In this document: positions 50,635 to 59,336 of the stretch, piece after piece | How positions within the stretch are numbered: the stretch's first letter is position 1 | Layout of the letters: each line of letters starts with the position of its first letter | NCBI RefSeq assembly: GCF_000711295.1 | Contig: NZ_JOMJ01000003.1 | Span: 1,499,501 to 1,563,500, forward strand | Origin: Desulfohalovibrio reitneri | GTDB taxonomy: Bacteria > Desulfobacterota > Desulfovibrionia > Desulfovibrionales > Desulfovibrionaceae | DNA: 64,000 nt | Reading direction: 5' to 3' | Made by a program: the position numbers and the translations under genes | The notes under the pieces: generated by a model | What the model saw: only the letters and a program-made list of their open reading frames with translations | Told to the model about the DNA's origin: nothing | Database searches by the model: none

Positions 50635-52092
50635 GTCGGTCCTGAAAAAGGCCTTTCAGATTGAATCAGGCGTACTTTAGTCTGCCCCGACTCCAGGTTC
50701 CGAAGCAGAGCCAAGGGGCGAAAAGAGACAAAAAGTGCTTCAGTCCCCGCATCCACTTCTTGAAGTTGAACGCGGCTGCGGCCATCAGCAGGTTGATCGC
50801 ATCACCGAGGGCCCCTTTCAGGAAGTTTTTGGCCATGCGGAAGTCGTGTTTGAGATGTCCGATCACCGGCTCGATGCCAGCGCGTCTGCGAAAACGTTGC
50901 CTGGCCTTTCGTCTCTGGTAGGGCGTGTCGCTTTTCTTCGGCCGGCCCGGAATCAGAATGCTCGTGTCACCGACTTTTTTGCGCCCCCTGTAACCCCGGT
51001 CACAGATGGCCGCCTCGGGGCAGGATTCCGTGATTTGCGAAACTTGCTCCAGAACATCCGGCAGGGTGTGACCGTCGAAAACGTTCTCCTTGAAGGACAT
51101 GGCTCCTACGATCACACCGGTGGTCTTGGTCCAGGCGATGGAGGCCTTGCGTCCGAACTCGTACTTTTTGTGCTCTTTGCCCTTGCCGATGCAAAGCACG
51201 TCCGGTTCGTGCAGGCTGTAGGTCTTGTTCTTGTCGGTACGTTTCTGGTCATGGACCCGGCGGAAGAGCTGCATAGCTTCCCTGTGCCTGGCCAACGAAT
51301 CCTTGGGCAGTTTGCGCTCAAGTTCGCGGATCAGGACGCCAGCCATGGTCCGAATGCGTTTGATGATCTTGCGACTCTTGAATCGCTGGCGCAGGAGGCC
51401 TGGCAATTCACGGCGGAAACTGCGGCGCAAGCTGATTCCTTCGAACTCGGCGATGGCCCTGCATCGCTTGATGACCTTGGTCAGAAGCTTCACGTCAGTG
51501 GGGAAGGTGATGTTCTTCTCCTGGACCGTGGTGTCCACGGCGATCTCCCGCTCCATGGCGTCGTCGCCGTGCAGACCCACCGAGACCTCGAAGATCAAAC
51601 GCGCCCCACCCTCGCCGATGCGTTTGCGGAAATAAACCAAGTCCGTGGGGTCACAAGGAAGCCTCCACCGGAAATGCGTCTCACCGCAGAAGGCCTGATA
51701 GTAGGGGTTCCGGACCCAAGCCTCAATGACACGCTCGTCGCTCAGATTTTCAAGCTGCTTGAGGATCATGAGCCCGACCATGAGTCTGATGGGCTTTGCT
51801 GGACGACCATACTCACTATAGAGGCTAGAAAACTCCTGCTCGAACCTTTCCCAGGGGATGTTCGCTGCAAGCTTGAGCAGCGGGTCCTTGGGATTGAGCT
51901 GATCGATGAGGTCCTCGTAGAGGAAATTGCCCTGATCGCTTTTGGCTGGCTTGGCCTTCATCATCACTCCCGAACCGGTGACGGCGCGACCGGTTTCTTG
52001 CAGAATCACTACAGTTCCTGGTCGAGAATGATACATTGAATGCTACACTTTGTTAATTTTTTTCAGTGGCATGGATGTTTTTCAGGGCCGAC
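50635..52092 (-). mobile_element. IS5/IS1182-family insertion sequence within IS3 copy 1
   Basis: 1458 bp with terminal inverted repeats GTCGGTCCTGAAAAA (50635) and GTCGGCCCTGAAAAA (reversed from 52092), one mismatch. Flanked by TTTTTA on both sides (50629-50634 and 52093-52098), a 6-bp duplication of the target. The target is the T8 (A8 on the coding strand) run where IS3 OrfA/OrfB frameshifting occurs. Confidence 0.92.
50666..51964 (-). CDS. IS5/IS1182-family DDE transposase
   Basis: 432 residues from ATG 51964 (MMKAKPAK; the frame also offers ATG 52036). GNFLYEDLIDQLNPKDPLLKLA, GRPAKPIRLMVGLMILKQLENLSDE and RWRLPCDPTDLVYFRKR are the N-terminal DUF772-type region. Catalytic acids are likely in VDTTVQEKNI, AICDRGYRGRKK and GIEPVIGHLKHDFRM. 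Complete and apparently functional. A Lys/Arg-rich middle contacts DNA. Confidence 0.92.
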   Translation of the reverse strand: MMKAKPAKSDQGNFLYEDLIDQLNPKDPLLKLAANIPWERFEQEFSSLYSEYGRPAKPIRLMVGLMILKQLENLSDERVIEAWVRNPYYQAFCGETHFRWRLPCDPTDLVYFRKRIGEGGARLIFEVSVGLHGDDAMEREIAVDTTVQEKNITFPTDVKLLTKVIKRCRAIAEFEGISLRRSFRRELPGLLRQRFKSRKIIKRIRTMAGVLIRELERKLPKDSLARHREAMQLFRRVHDQKRTDKNKTYSLHEPDVLCIGKGKEHKKYEFGRKASIAWTKTTGVIVGAMSFKENVFDGHTLPDVLEQVSQITESCPEAAICDRGYRGRKKVGDTSILIPGRPKKSDTPYQRRKARQRFRRRAGIEPVIGHLKHDFRMAKNFLKGALGDAINLLMAAAAFNFKKWMRGLKHFLSLFAPWLCFGTWSRGRLKYA

Positions 52093-52345
52093 TTTTTAGC
52101 TCAATGGTCAACTCACCGATCAGGCTTTTGAGCTTCATGTTCTCGCGCTCAAGCTTGGCCGTACGCTGTGCGCCGTGCTCGGTCTCGAACGCTTTGTGCG
52201 CCTGGGCAAGGAATTGATCGCGCCACTTGTAGTACTGGTTCTGCGAGATGGCGTACTCGGCGCACACTTCGCCCACGGGTCGTCCTCGAAGGCCTTCGAG
52301 GACGACCCGTGTCTTCTGCTCCGGGGTCCACTTCCGTCGCTTCAT
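52082..52345 (-). pseudogene. IS3 OrfA (copy 1), 3' end replaced by the inserted element
   Basis: Starts at ATG 52345 as [19 protein letters not shown], identical to the complete OrfA at 56192 until IELK, where the IS5-type insertion changes the last residues to SRP and a stop. The helix-turn-helix is intact, but the frameshift site is destroyed. Confidence 0.88.
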
Positions 52346-52458
52346 GGCAAACCTCCTGCCTGTTGAGAAGCCACGGACTTCCACTTAAATCAAGGCTGTT
52401 TCAAACTGGGGGCAGGATATCTTCCCCCACACCCCCAACTCCTTCAAAAACTCGCTTG

Positions 52459-52721
52459 TCACTCGCTTCGCTCGGGGGCGTGGAGCGTACGTAGTGTAGC
52501 CGGGCGACAACAGCCCAATCCCGCGTTCAACGCATGTGGAGCCAAACTGCCGGGGTGGGATTCTACCGGGTGTTCGAATACCTCAGTCGCAACTACGCCG
52601 GAGTGCTCCCTCGCCGCGCTCCTGCTCGCCCCATCCCGCGAACACACATGCAAAGTTACTTTGCCGCAGGGTCCAGGGGGCGCGCAGCCCCCTGGTCGCC
52701 GAAGGCGAAATGCTTCTCCCC
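52459..52721 (-). repeat. intergenic structured repeat, copy B (long form)
   Basis: Directly downstream of the copB stop. Core 52644-52721 matches copy A. A further 185 nt matches copy C, including CGCGGGATGGGGCGAG, GGGAGCACTCCGGCG, CATGCGTTGAACGCGG and CTACGTACGCTCCACGCCCC (minus strand). Hairpins: GCAAAGT/ACTTTGC, CCAGGGGGC/GCCCCCTGG and CGCC/GGCG. Starts 40 nt from the end of IS3 copy 1. Confidence 0.8.
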
Positions 52722-54800
52722 CTACTCTTCCGGGAAGGTCAGCAACTTGGCGTTGATGGCCACGATGACGGTGGAGAGGGACATGATGACGGCTCCCACG
52801 GCGGGGGAGAGGACGATGCCGGCCCACCAGAGGACGCCCGCGGCCAGGGGGATGGCGAAGGCGTTGTAGCCGGTGGCCCAGAAGAGGTTCTGGATGGTTT
52901 TTTTGCGGACCTCGCCGGAGAGCCGGATCATGTCGGCCACGTCGCGCGGGTCGGAGCGGACGAGGACCACGTCGGCGGTTTCCACGGCCACGTCTGTGCC
53001 CGCGCCGATGGCCACGCCCACGTCGGCCTGGGCCAGTGCGGGGGCGTCGTTGACGCCGTCGCCGGTCATGCACACGGACAGGCCGCGTCCCTGGATTTCC
53101 TTGACCTTGTCGGCCTTGTGGTCGGGCAGGACTTCGGCGAACCAGTCGTCCAGGCCGAGTTCCTTGGCCACTCGCTCGGCCACGTTTTTGCTGTCGCCGG
53201 TGAGCATCATGCACTGGATGCCCATGTCCTTGAGGCGGGAGACGGCTTCCTTGGAGGCCTCGCGCACCTGGTCGTCCAGGGCCACGGCGCCGATGGGGGA
53301 GCCGCCGCGCAGCACGGCCACCACGGTCATGCCCGCGTCCTGGGCCTTGGTGATTTCCTCGGATTGCAGGTCGTGCCCGGCCTCGCCTGCGGCCTTGAGG
53401 GAGAGGATGCGGATTTCCGTTCCGTCCACGGTGGCCTTGGCGCCCTTGCCGGGGATGGAGTCGAAGTCGTCGGCCCGGGGCGGCTGGCCGTGCTTTTCCT
53501 GGTAGCCATCGGCCACGGCCCGGGCGATGGGGTGCTCGCTGCGGCCCTCCACGGCTGCGACCAGCTTCCAGATTTCCTGTTCGTCCGCGTCGGCCAAGGG
53601 GATGACCCGGTCCACGCCAAACTCGCCCTTGGTCAGGGTGCCGGTCTTGTCGAAGAGCACGGCCTGGATGTTGCGGGCAGCCTCGAAGGGGGTGCGGTTA
53701 CGGATGAGCAGGCCGTGCTTGGCCGCCAGGGTGGTGGACACGGCCACCACCAAGGGGATGGCCAGCCCCAGGGCGTGGGGGCAGGTGATGATCATGACCG
53801 TGACGGTGCGTTCCAGGGAAAAGACGAAGTCGCTCCCGGCCAGGGCCAGCCAGGCGATCATGGTCAGGACGCCCGCGGCGAGGGCGATGTAGAAGAGCCA
53901 GCCAGCTGCCTTGTCCGCCAGCCCCTGGGCGCGGGACTTGGACTCGCGGGCCTGCCGCACCATCTCCATGACCTGCGAGAGGAAGGAATCCTCGCCGGTT
54001 TTTTGGACCTCCACGGTGAGGGAGCCCTGGCCGTTGACCGCGCCGCCGATGACCTCGTCGCCCTGGCCCTTCTCCACTGCCTTGGTCTCGCCGGTGAGCA
54101 CGGACTCGTCCACCGAGCTGGAGCCCTCGGCCACCTGGCCGTCGGCCGGGATTTTTTCGCCGGGCTTGACCACCACGCGTTCGCCCCGCTTCAGGTCGGA
54201 GACCGGCACGTCCTCGGTGGAGCCGTCCTCCTTGAGGCGGTGGGCGGTGGAGGGGACGAGCTTGGCCAGTTCCTGCATGGCTCCCTGGGCGGACATGACC
54301 GAGCGCATCTCGATCCAGTGGCCCAGGAGCATGATAATGATCAGGGAGGCCAGCTCCCAGAAGAAGACCTTGCCGGGCAGGCCGAAGGTGACCAGCCCGG
54401 AGTAGACGTAGGCCACCACAATGGCCAGGCCGATGAGCAGCATCATGCCCGGCTGGCCTTTTTTCACCTCGTCCACGCCGCCCTTGAGGAAGGGCCAGCC
54501 GCCGTAGAAGAAGACCACCGTGGACAGGGCGAAAAGCAGCGGCAGCCGCCCCGGGATGTCCAGGGCCTCGCCGTAGCCCAGCAGGCCGCCCAGCATGGGC
54601 GAGAAGGCGGCGATGGGCAGGGTCAGGACCAGGGAAACCCAGAACCGCTTCTTGAAATCCGCCAGCATGGCGGCGTGGTGGCCCTGGTGGTCGTGGCCGC
54701 CGTGGCCTCCATGATCGCCGTGGCCCTGGTGGTCGTTGCCCTGGCCCTGGTGGTCGTCGTGTTTGTGGTGTTCGCCGTGTCCGGAGTTGTCGCGAGTCAA
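52722..54800 (-). CDS. copB: CopB-type P1B-3 copper-transporting ATPase
   Basis: 692 residues if read from TTG 54800, which follows AAGGAGG at ideal spacing; the next Met (near residue 46) would lose the His-rich N-terminus ([20 protein letters not shown]), which is typical of CopB. Eight membrane segments; the metal-site motif in TM6 is CPH ([12 protein letters not shown]), the mark of P1B-3 pumps for Cu(II)/Cu(I)/Ag(I). Other landmarks: [17 protein letters not shown] phosphorylation site, [15 protein letters not shown] and [10 protein letters not shown]. It exports copper from the cytoplasm. It stands alone between two insertion sequences. Confidence 0.93.
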   Translation of the reverse strand: MTRDNSGHGEHHKHDDHQGQGNDHQGHGDHGGHGGHDHQGHHAAMLADFKKRFWVSLVLTLPIAAFSPMLGGLLGYGEALDIPGRLPLLFALSTVVFFYGGWPFLKGGVDEVKKGQPGMMLLIGLAIVVAYVYSGLVTFGLPGKVFFWELASLIIIMLLGHWIEMRSVMSAQGAMQELAKLVPSTAHRLKEDGSTEDVPVSDLKRGERVVVKPGEKIPADGQVAEGSSSVDESVLTGETKAVEKGQGDEVIGGAVNGQGSLTVEVQKTGEDSFLSQVMEMVRQARESKSRAQGLADKAAGWLFYIALAAGVLTMIAWLALAGSDFVFSLERTVTVMIITCPHALGLAIPLVVAVSTTLAAKHGLLIRNRTPFEAARNIQAVLFDKTGTLTKGEFGVDRVIPLADADEQEIWKLVAAVEGRSEHPIARAVADGYQEKHGQPPRADDFDSIPGKGAKATVDGTEIRILSLKAAGEAGHDLQSEEITKAQDAGMTVVAVLRGGSPIGAVALDDQVREASKEAVSRLKDMGIQCMMLTGDSKNVAERVAKELGLDDWFAEVLPDHKADKVKEIQGRGLSVCMTGDGVNDAPALAQADVGVAIGAGTDVAVETADVVLVRSDPRDVADMIRLSGEVRKKTIQNLFWATGYNAFAIPLAAGVLWWAGIVLSPAVGAVIMSLSTVIVAINAKLLTFPEE

Positions 54801-54944
54801 GGGAAAGCCTCCTTCGCGTGCATTTCGCGCATGATTCAGGCAACCAACGTACCACGTCTTTCGGAACAGGGGCAACGCGGCGGCCCTCGCGCGCCAAGGA
54901 GCGTGTTTCTGGCCTTCGCGGTGCAGCCGTGGCACAATCGCCAA

Positions 54945-56084
54945 ATGGCGACCGCCCCCAGCCGCTTCGACCGGCTCACACCACTGGATCTGCTGCGCGG
55001 CCTGTGCGTGGCCCTCATGGTCATGGACCACGCCGTCCACTTCCTCTCCGGCGGCCTCTACGCGGGCGGGGAAACCTGGTACGGCCCCTTCCCCGACCCC
55101 GAAACCGGGGTCTTCCTGCTCCGCTTCCTCAGCCATCCGGCCGCGCCCGGATTCGCCATCTGCCTGGGCGCGGGGCTGGTGCTTTTCACCCACAACCGCA
55201 TGTCCCAGGGCTGGACCTCCTTCCGCTGCGCCTCCACCCTGGCCGTGCGCGGCCTCATCCTGGTCCTGGCTCAGTTCCTCCTGGCCAACACCGCCTGGAT
55301 GCTGCCGGACTTCATCGCCGGAACCGCTCCGTCGCCCTTCGCACCCTACTTCGGCGTGCTCTCCATGCTCGGCGTCTGCTTGGCCCTGCTCGGCCCCATG
55401 GCCGTGCTGCCCTCCTTCGCCACCGCGCCGCTGGGAGCCCTCTTCATCTCCACCACCGCCACCCTCACCATCCGCGCGCCCGGCGGCGGTCCGGTGGACT
55501 TGGCCTCCTCCCTGCTTTACCTGCCCGGCCAGATGGGCGAGGCCTTCGTCAACTACCCCATCCTGCCCTGGGCCGGGGTGGTGCTCATCGGCATGGCCCT
55601 GGGACGGGAACTGGCCGCCCGGCCCTTCACCTCCCTGCGCACCCTGCTGCCCACCGGCATCGGCCTGCTGGCCCTCTTCCCCGTGCTGCGGCTGTGGGGC
55701 GGCATGTCCGCCAACCTGCGCACCCTGCCGCCGCTGGAAGACGGGCTCACCGGCTTCCTTCAAGTGGTCAAATACCCCCCCAGCCCAACCTTCCTCTGCC
55801 TCACCCTCGGCCTCTGCGCCCTGCTCCTCTTCACCTTCACCCGCTTCCCGCGCTTCCCCGGCTCCGGCCTGCTCGCCTCCCTGGGACGCGCCCCCTTCCT
55901 GGCCTACATCCTCCACCTCTGGCTCCTGGCCGCGGCCCAGACACTCCTGCAACCGCTCACGGAAACCCTCTGGCTCCCCCTGCTGGCCACCGCCCTCTGC
56001 CTGGCCGCCCTCTACCCCCTGGCCAAAACCTGGGACCGCCTCAAACACACCCGCCCCCCAAACTCGATGTGGAGGCTGTTTTAA
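54945..56084 (+). CDS. DUF1624/heparan-alpha-glucosaminide acetyltransferase-like membrane protein
   Basis: 379 residues from ATG 54945. The opening [28 protein letters not shown], with conserved Asp-Arg and Asp-His, and the following hydrophobic segments (about ten) match the family of membrane acyltransferases related to COG3503. Substrate unknown. Divergent from copB and lying with it between inverted IS3 copies. The distal codons ([12 protein letters not shown]) end 33 nt before IS3 copy 2, so the C-terminus looks complete. Confidence 0.82.
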   Translation: MATAPSRFDRLTPLDLLRGLCVALMVMDHAVHFLSGGLYAGGETWYGPFPDPETGVFLLRFLSHPAAPGFAICLGAGLVLFTHNRMSQGWTSFRCASTLAVRGLILVLAQFLLANTAWMLPDFIAGTAPSPFAPYFGVLSMLGVCLALLGPMAVLPSFATAPLGALFISTTATLTIRAPGGGPVDLASSLLYLPGQMGEAFVNYPILPWAGVVLIGMALGRELAARPFTSLRTLLPTGIGLLALFPVLRLWGGMSANLRTLPPLEDGLTGFLQVVKYPPSPTFLCLTLGLCALLLFTFTRFPRFPGSGLLASLGRAPFLAYILHLWLLAAAQTLLQPLTETLWLPLLATALCLAALYPLAKTWDRLKHTRPPNSMWRLF

Positions 56085-56191
56085 GAGGGAGAGAAGAAGG
56101 AAGAAGGGAAGAATGAGTATCCTGCCCCCAGTTTGAAACAGCCTTGATTTAAGTGGAAGTCCGTGGCTTCTCAACAGGCAGGAGGTTTGCC

Positions 56192-56464
56192 ATGAAGCGA
56201 CGGAAGTGGACCCCGGAGCAGAAGACTCGGGTCGTCCTCGAAGGCCTTCGAGGACGACCCGTGGGCGAAGTGTGCGCCGAGTACGCCATCTCGCAGAACC
56301 AGTACTACAAGTGGCGCGATCAATTCCTTGCCCAGGCGCACAAAGCGTTCGAGACCGAGCACGGCGCACAGCGTACGGCCAAGCTTGAGCGCGAGAACAT
56401 GAAGCTCAAAAGCCTGATCGGTGAGTTGACCATTGAGCTAAAAAAAAGCGGGCCGTTCGGATGA
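56192..56464 (+). CDS. IS3-family transposase OrfA (copy 2)
   Basis: 90 residues from ATG 56192, with GGAGG upstream. HTH_8-type: [43 protein letters not shown], then a leucine-zipper-like helix ([19 protein letters not shown]). An A8-G run at its 3' end is a slippery site, and orfB lies in the -1 frame, so an OrfAB fusion by programmed -1 frameshifting is expected. Confidence 0.95.
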   Translation: MKRRKWTPEQKTRVVLEGLRGRPVGEVCAEYAISQNQYYKWRDQFLAQAHKAFETEHGAQRTAKLERENMKLKSLIGELTIELKKSGPFG

Positions 56465-57237
56465 AGCGTGGACCATATGCAAAGGTCGCCGAGCGCAACG
56501 CCGACCTCCTGGCCCGCATTCGCGGCATCAAGGCCGACCATCCGTTCTGGGGATACCGTCGGGTCTGGGCGTTTCTGCGCTTCGTGGACGGCGTAGTCGT
56601 CGGCAAAAATCGCGTCTACCGGCTCATGAGCGAGCATGACCTCACGGTGAAGCCCAACCTGCGACTCAAGGCCAAACGCAGGCCGACCGGCGTCAAGCCC
56701 CGGCCCACGCGACCCAACGAGTGGTGGGGTATCGACATGACCAAAATCAAGATTGACGGCTACGGCTGGCTGTACGTGGTCATTGTGCTTGATTGGCGCA
56801 CCAAGAAGGTCGTCGGCCATTACGCCGGCGACCAGGCCAAGGCGTGGCATTGGCTCTCGGCGCTCAACGCGGCTGTCGGCAGGCAGTTCCCCGAAGGCGT
56901 GCGCGACGGCGGTCTTCATCTCATGGCCGACAACGGCTGCCAGCCGACCTCGGCGAGCTTCATGAAGGCTTGCCGCGTCATGGACATCAAACTCGCCTTC
57001 ACCAGCTACAACAACCCAAAAGGCAATGCCGACACCGAGCGCTTCATGCGCACCATGAAGGAAGAGCTGGTCTGGATTAATGAATGGCGTAGCCCGACGG
57101 CCTTTTGCCAAGCCTTGGGCTCCTGGATCGAAGAATACAACCAAGGCTACCTGCACTCGGCGCTGGGGTATAAAACCCCGGTGACAACCGAGCAGGAACT
57201 GATCAACTCGCGGACTCTCTTAAAAAAGGCTTGCTAA
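56461..57237 (+). CDS. IS3-family transposase OrfB (copy 2)
   Basis: 258 residues, same translation as the copy at 49836. rve core with D-D-E: WGIDMTK, MADNGCQ, ERFMRTMKEE. ATG overlaps the orfA stop (ATGA), so independent initiation is also possible. The conserved YNPKGNADTERF-type region (SYNNPKGNADTERFMRT) is intact. Confidence 0.95.
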   Translation: MKRGPYAKVAERNADLLARIRGIKADHPFWGYRRVWAFLRFVDGVVVGKNRVYRLMSEHDLTVKPNLRLKAKRRPTGVKPRPTRPNEWWGIDMTKIKIDGYGWLYVVIVLDWRTKKVVGHYAGDQAKAWHWLSALNAAVGRQFPEGVRDGGLHLMADNGCQPTSASFMKACRVMDIKLAFTSYNNPKGNADTERFMRTMKEELVWINEWRSPTAFCQALGSWIEEYNQGYLHSALGYKTPVTTEQELINSRTLLKKAC

Positions 57238-57256
57238 ACCGGGGGCAGTACATGAG

Positions 57257-57600
57257 GATTTCGCCCTTCGGGCGACCAGGGCATGACTACTCGGGCCCTC
57301 CTTGGCCCTCGCCCTTCGGGCCAAGCGCTCCGCGCTTGCTCCAAATCGCCCTCCGGGGCGATTTAGTCGCGGCCCTGGACCCGCGGCAAACTCACTTTGC
57401 ATGTGTGTTCGCGGGATGGGGCGAGTAGGAGCGCGGCAAGGGAGCACTCCGGCGAATAGGCGAATAGGCCAATGGATTTCCCTCGGCCGGTATATTCCCA
57501 CCCCGGCCGTTTGGTTCAACATGCGTTGAACGCGGAATTGGACTGTTGTCGCCCGGCTGCACTACGTACGCTCCACGCCCCCGAGCGAAGCGAGCGCTAA
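57257..57600 (+). repeat. intergenic structured repeat, copy C (long form)
   Basis: Starts at the edge of IS3 copy 2. Core (57258-57407) again has ATTTCGCC...GGCGACCAGGG, GGCCCTGGACCCGCGGCAAA and CACTTTGCATGTGTGTTCGC; an extra pair of hairpins is inserted (CGCCCTTCGGGC and AAGCGCTCCGCGCTT types). The distal part shares CATGCGTTGAACGCGG and the CTACGTACGCTCCACG block with copy B. Orientation is opposite to copies A and B. Confidence 0.8.
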
Positions 57601-57623
57601 AACGTTTTGTGGAAGGATGGTGG

Positions 57624-57685
57624 GGGCATTGGGGGAGGAAGGAAACCACTTTTGGAAAAGTGGTTTCCTTCCTCCCCCAATGCCC
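57624..57685. repeat. perfect 30-bp inverted repeat (2-nt loop)
   Basis: 57624-57653 is the exact reverse complement of 57656-57685; the centre reads CACTTTTGGAAAAGTG. The arms are purine-rich on one side (GGGGGAGGAAGGAAACC). It extends imperfectly outward (GGTGG/CCACC). Could act as a factor-independent terminator in either direction, a cruciform, or a nuclease-sensitive site. Confidence 0.9.
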
Positions 57686-57735
57686 TGAACCACCACCCCC
57701 GCCAACCACCCCCCATTCTCCCGCTTTCTCAAAAG

Positions 57736-57813
57736 GCGGCGGGTGGTGAGGTGTCACCTCACCACCCGCCGCAAAAAACCCCGAGGGAAACCTGGGCAGA
57801 GCTTCCCTCGGGG
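57736..57813. terminator. two further strong hairpins downstream of ahcY
   Basis: GCGGCGGGTGGTGAGGTG (57736-57753) pairs perfectly with 57755-57772. CCCCGAGGGAA (57779-57789) pairs with TTCCCTCGGGG (57803-57813). For the minus-strand ahcY gene the first stem met after its stop is the latter; no long T-run follows, but TTTTTT comes between the two stems on the minus strand. Confidence 0.7.
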
Positions 57814-57902
57814 CGTGACCGGATGGAGGGAGAGGCGTTCGCGTCAAGCCTCTCTCCGGTGTGAGTCCCCCCTACCCTGGGCGGGGGCGGGGACAACACA
57901 TT

Positions 57903-59333
57903 TTAGTAGCGGTAGTGTTCGGACTTGTAGGGTCCCATGGGGTCCACGCCCAGGTAGCAGGCCTGGTCCGGGGACAGCTTGGTGAGCTTGGCGCCCAGGC
58001 GGTCCAGGTGGAGCCGAGCGACTTCCTCGTCCAGGTGCTTGGGCAGGACCTTGACGTCGATCTTCTGATCGCCCTTGGCCAGTTCCATCTGCGCCAGCAC
58101 TTGGTTGGTGAAGGAGTTGGACATGACGAAGGACGGGTGGCCGGTGGCGCAGCCCAGGTTCACCAGGCGGCCTTCGGCCAGCACGATGATCTCGCGGCCG
58201 GTGTCGGCGAACTTCCACTTGTCCACCTGCGGCTTGACCGTGGTGCAGGTCCACTTGTCGGACTTCTCGATGTGGGCCATCTCGATCTCGTTGTCGAAGT
58301 GACCGATATTGCAGACGATGGCCTGGTCCTTCATGTTTTCCATGTGCTTGCCGGTGATGACCTTGCAGTTGCCGGTGGCGGTCACATAGATGTCTATCTC
58401 GTCGATGGCGTCCTCGATGGTGGTCACCTCAAAGCCTTCCTGGGTGGCCTGCAGGGCGCAGATGGGGTCCACCTCGGCGACCAGCACGCGGGCGCCCATG
58501 CCTCGCAGGGCCTGGGCGCAGCCCTTGCCCACGTCGCCGTAGCCGCAGATCATGCAGACCTTGCCGGCGATCATGACGTCGGTGGCGCGCTTGATGCCGT
58601 CGATGAGGGACTCGCGGCAGCCGTAGAGGTTGTCGAACTTGGATTTGGTGACCGAGTCGTTGACGTTGATGGCCGGGAAGAGCAGCTCGCCCTGGTCCAG
58701 CATGTGGTAGAGGCGGTGCACGCCGGTGGTGGTCTCCTCGGAGACGCCCTTGCAGGCTTCGCCGATCTTGGTCCACTTCTGGGGGTTCTCCTTCATGGAG
58801 GCCTTCAGGCGACCCACCAGGGCCATGTAGTCGGCGGAGTCGGTGTCGCCCTCGTCCAGCACCGCGGCGTTCTTCTCGGCCTTGGCGCCCAGGTGGATCA
58901 TGAGGGTGGCGTCGCCGCCGTCGTCCACGATGAGGTCGGGGCCGGAGCCGTCGGGCCAGGTCAGGCACATCTCGGTGCACCACCAGTACTCTTCAAGGGT
59001 CTCGCCCTTCCAGGCGAATACCTTGGCGGAGCCGGACTTGGCGATGGCGGCGGCGGCGTTGTCCTGCGTGGAGAAAATGTTGCAGGAGGCCCAGCGCACG
59101 TCCGCGCCCAGGGCGGTCAGGGTCTCGATGAGCATGGCCGTCTGGATGGTCATGTGCAGGGAGCCGGCGATCTTGAGGCCCTTGAGGGGCTTCTCCGAGC
59201 CGTACTTCTCGCGCAGGGCCATCAGTCCGGGCATTTCCTTTTCGCTCATCTCCATTTCCATGCGGCCCCAGTCGGCCAGGGAAATGTCGGCGATCTTGTA
59301 ATCCAGGGAAAGGTCGAGGGGTTGCACGCTCAT
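57903..59333 (-). CDS. ahcY: S-adenosylhomocysteine hydrolase
   Basis: 476 residues, the normal bacterial length. [39 protein letters not shown] is the substrate-binding N-terminus; [48 protein letters not shown] is the NAD-binding core; [10 protein letters not shown] and the C-terminal [10 protein letters not shown] (with the Lys and Tyr that reach the neighbouring NAD) are conserved. It cleaves S-adenosylhomocysteine to adenosine and homocysteine, relieving product inhibition of methyltransferases. AAGGAG of its ribosome site lies within the end of the upstream regulator gene, 3 nt away. Confidence 0.97.
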   Translation of the reverse strand: MSVQPLDLSLDYKIADISLADWGRMEMEMSEKEMPGLMALREKYGSEKPLKGLKIAGSLHMTIQTAMLIETLTALGADVRWASCNIFSTQDNAAAAIAKSGSAKVFAWKGETLEEYWWCTEMCLTWPDGSGPDLIVDDGGDATLMIHLGAKAEKNAAVLDEGDTDSADYMALVGRLKASMKENPQKWTKIGEACKGVSEETTTGVHRLYHMLDQGELLFPAINVNDSVTKSKFDNLYGCRESLIDGIKRATDVMIAGKVCMICGYGDVGKGCAQALRGMGARVLVAEVDPICALQATQEGFEVTTIEDAIDEIDIYVTATGNCKVITGKHMENMKDQAIVCNIGHFDNEIEMAHIEKSDKWTCTTVKPQVDKWKFADTGREIIVLAEGRLVNLGCATGHPSFVMSNSFTNQVLAQMELAKGDQKIDVKVLPKHLDEEVARLHLDRLGAKLTKLSPDQACYLGVDPMGPYKSEHYRY

Positions 59334-59336
59334 GTC

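Larger units (their letters stand above)
49821..52419 (-). mobile_element. IS3-family element, copy 1, interrupted by an IS5/IS1182-type element
   Basis: Ends are TGTACTGCCCCC (49821) and, reversed, TATCCTGCCCCC (52419), matching at 10 of 12 positions. A 4-bp duplication TCTT flanks it (49817-49820 and 52420-52423). Subtracting the inserted element and its 6-bp duplication leaves 1135 bp, exactly the length of copy 2. Encodes orfA and orfB on the minus strand, now separated. Confidence 0.93.
56118..57252 (+). mobile_element. IS3-family element, copy 2, complete
   Basis: 1135 bp with ends TATCCTGCCCCC and (reversed) TGTACTGCCCCC, flanked by the 4-bp duplication TGAG (56114-56117 and 57253-57256). 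Contains orfA and orfB overlapping by 4 nt, in opposite orientation to copy 1. Both reading frames are intact. Confidence 0.95.

Noticed and set aside
52536-54944. Upstream extension of the DUF1624 frame to a 1182-residue protein
   Set aside because: The extension is antisense to copB; a family-typical start exists at 54945.
54801-56369. Upstream extension of the copB frame to 1215 residues
   Set aside because: Antisense to the DUF1624 gene and to IS3 orfA; the ribosome site before TTG 54800 gives the natural start.
49817-57256. Composite transposon carrying copB
   Set aside because: Each IS3 copy has its own 4-bp target duplication, and the outer flanks (TCTT and TGAG) do not match.
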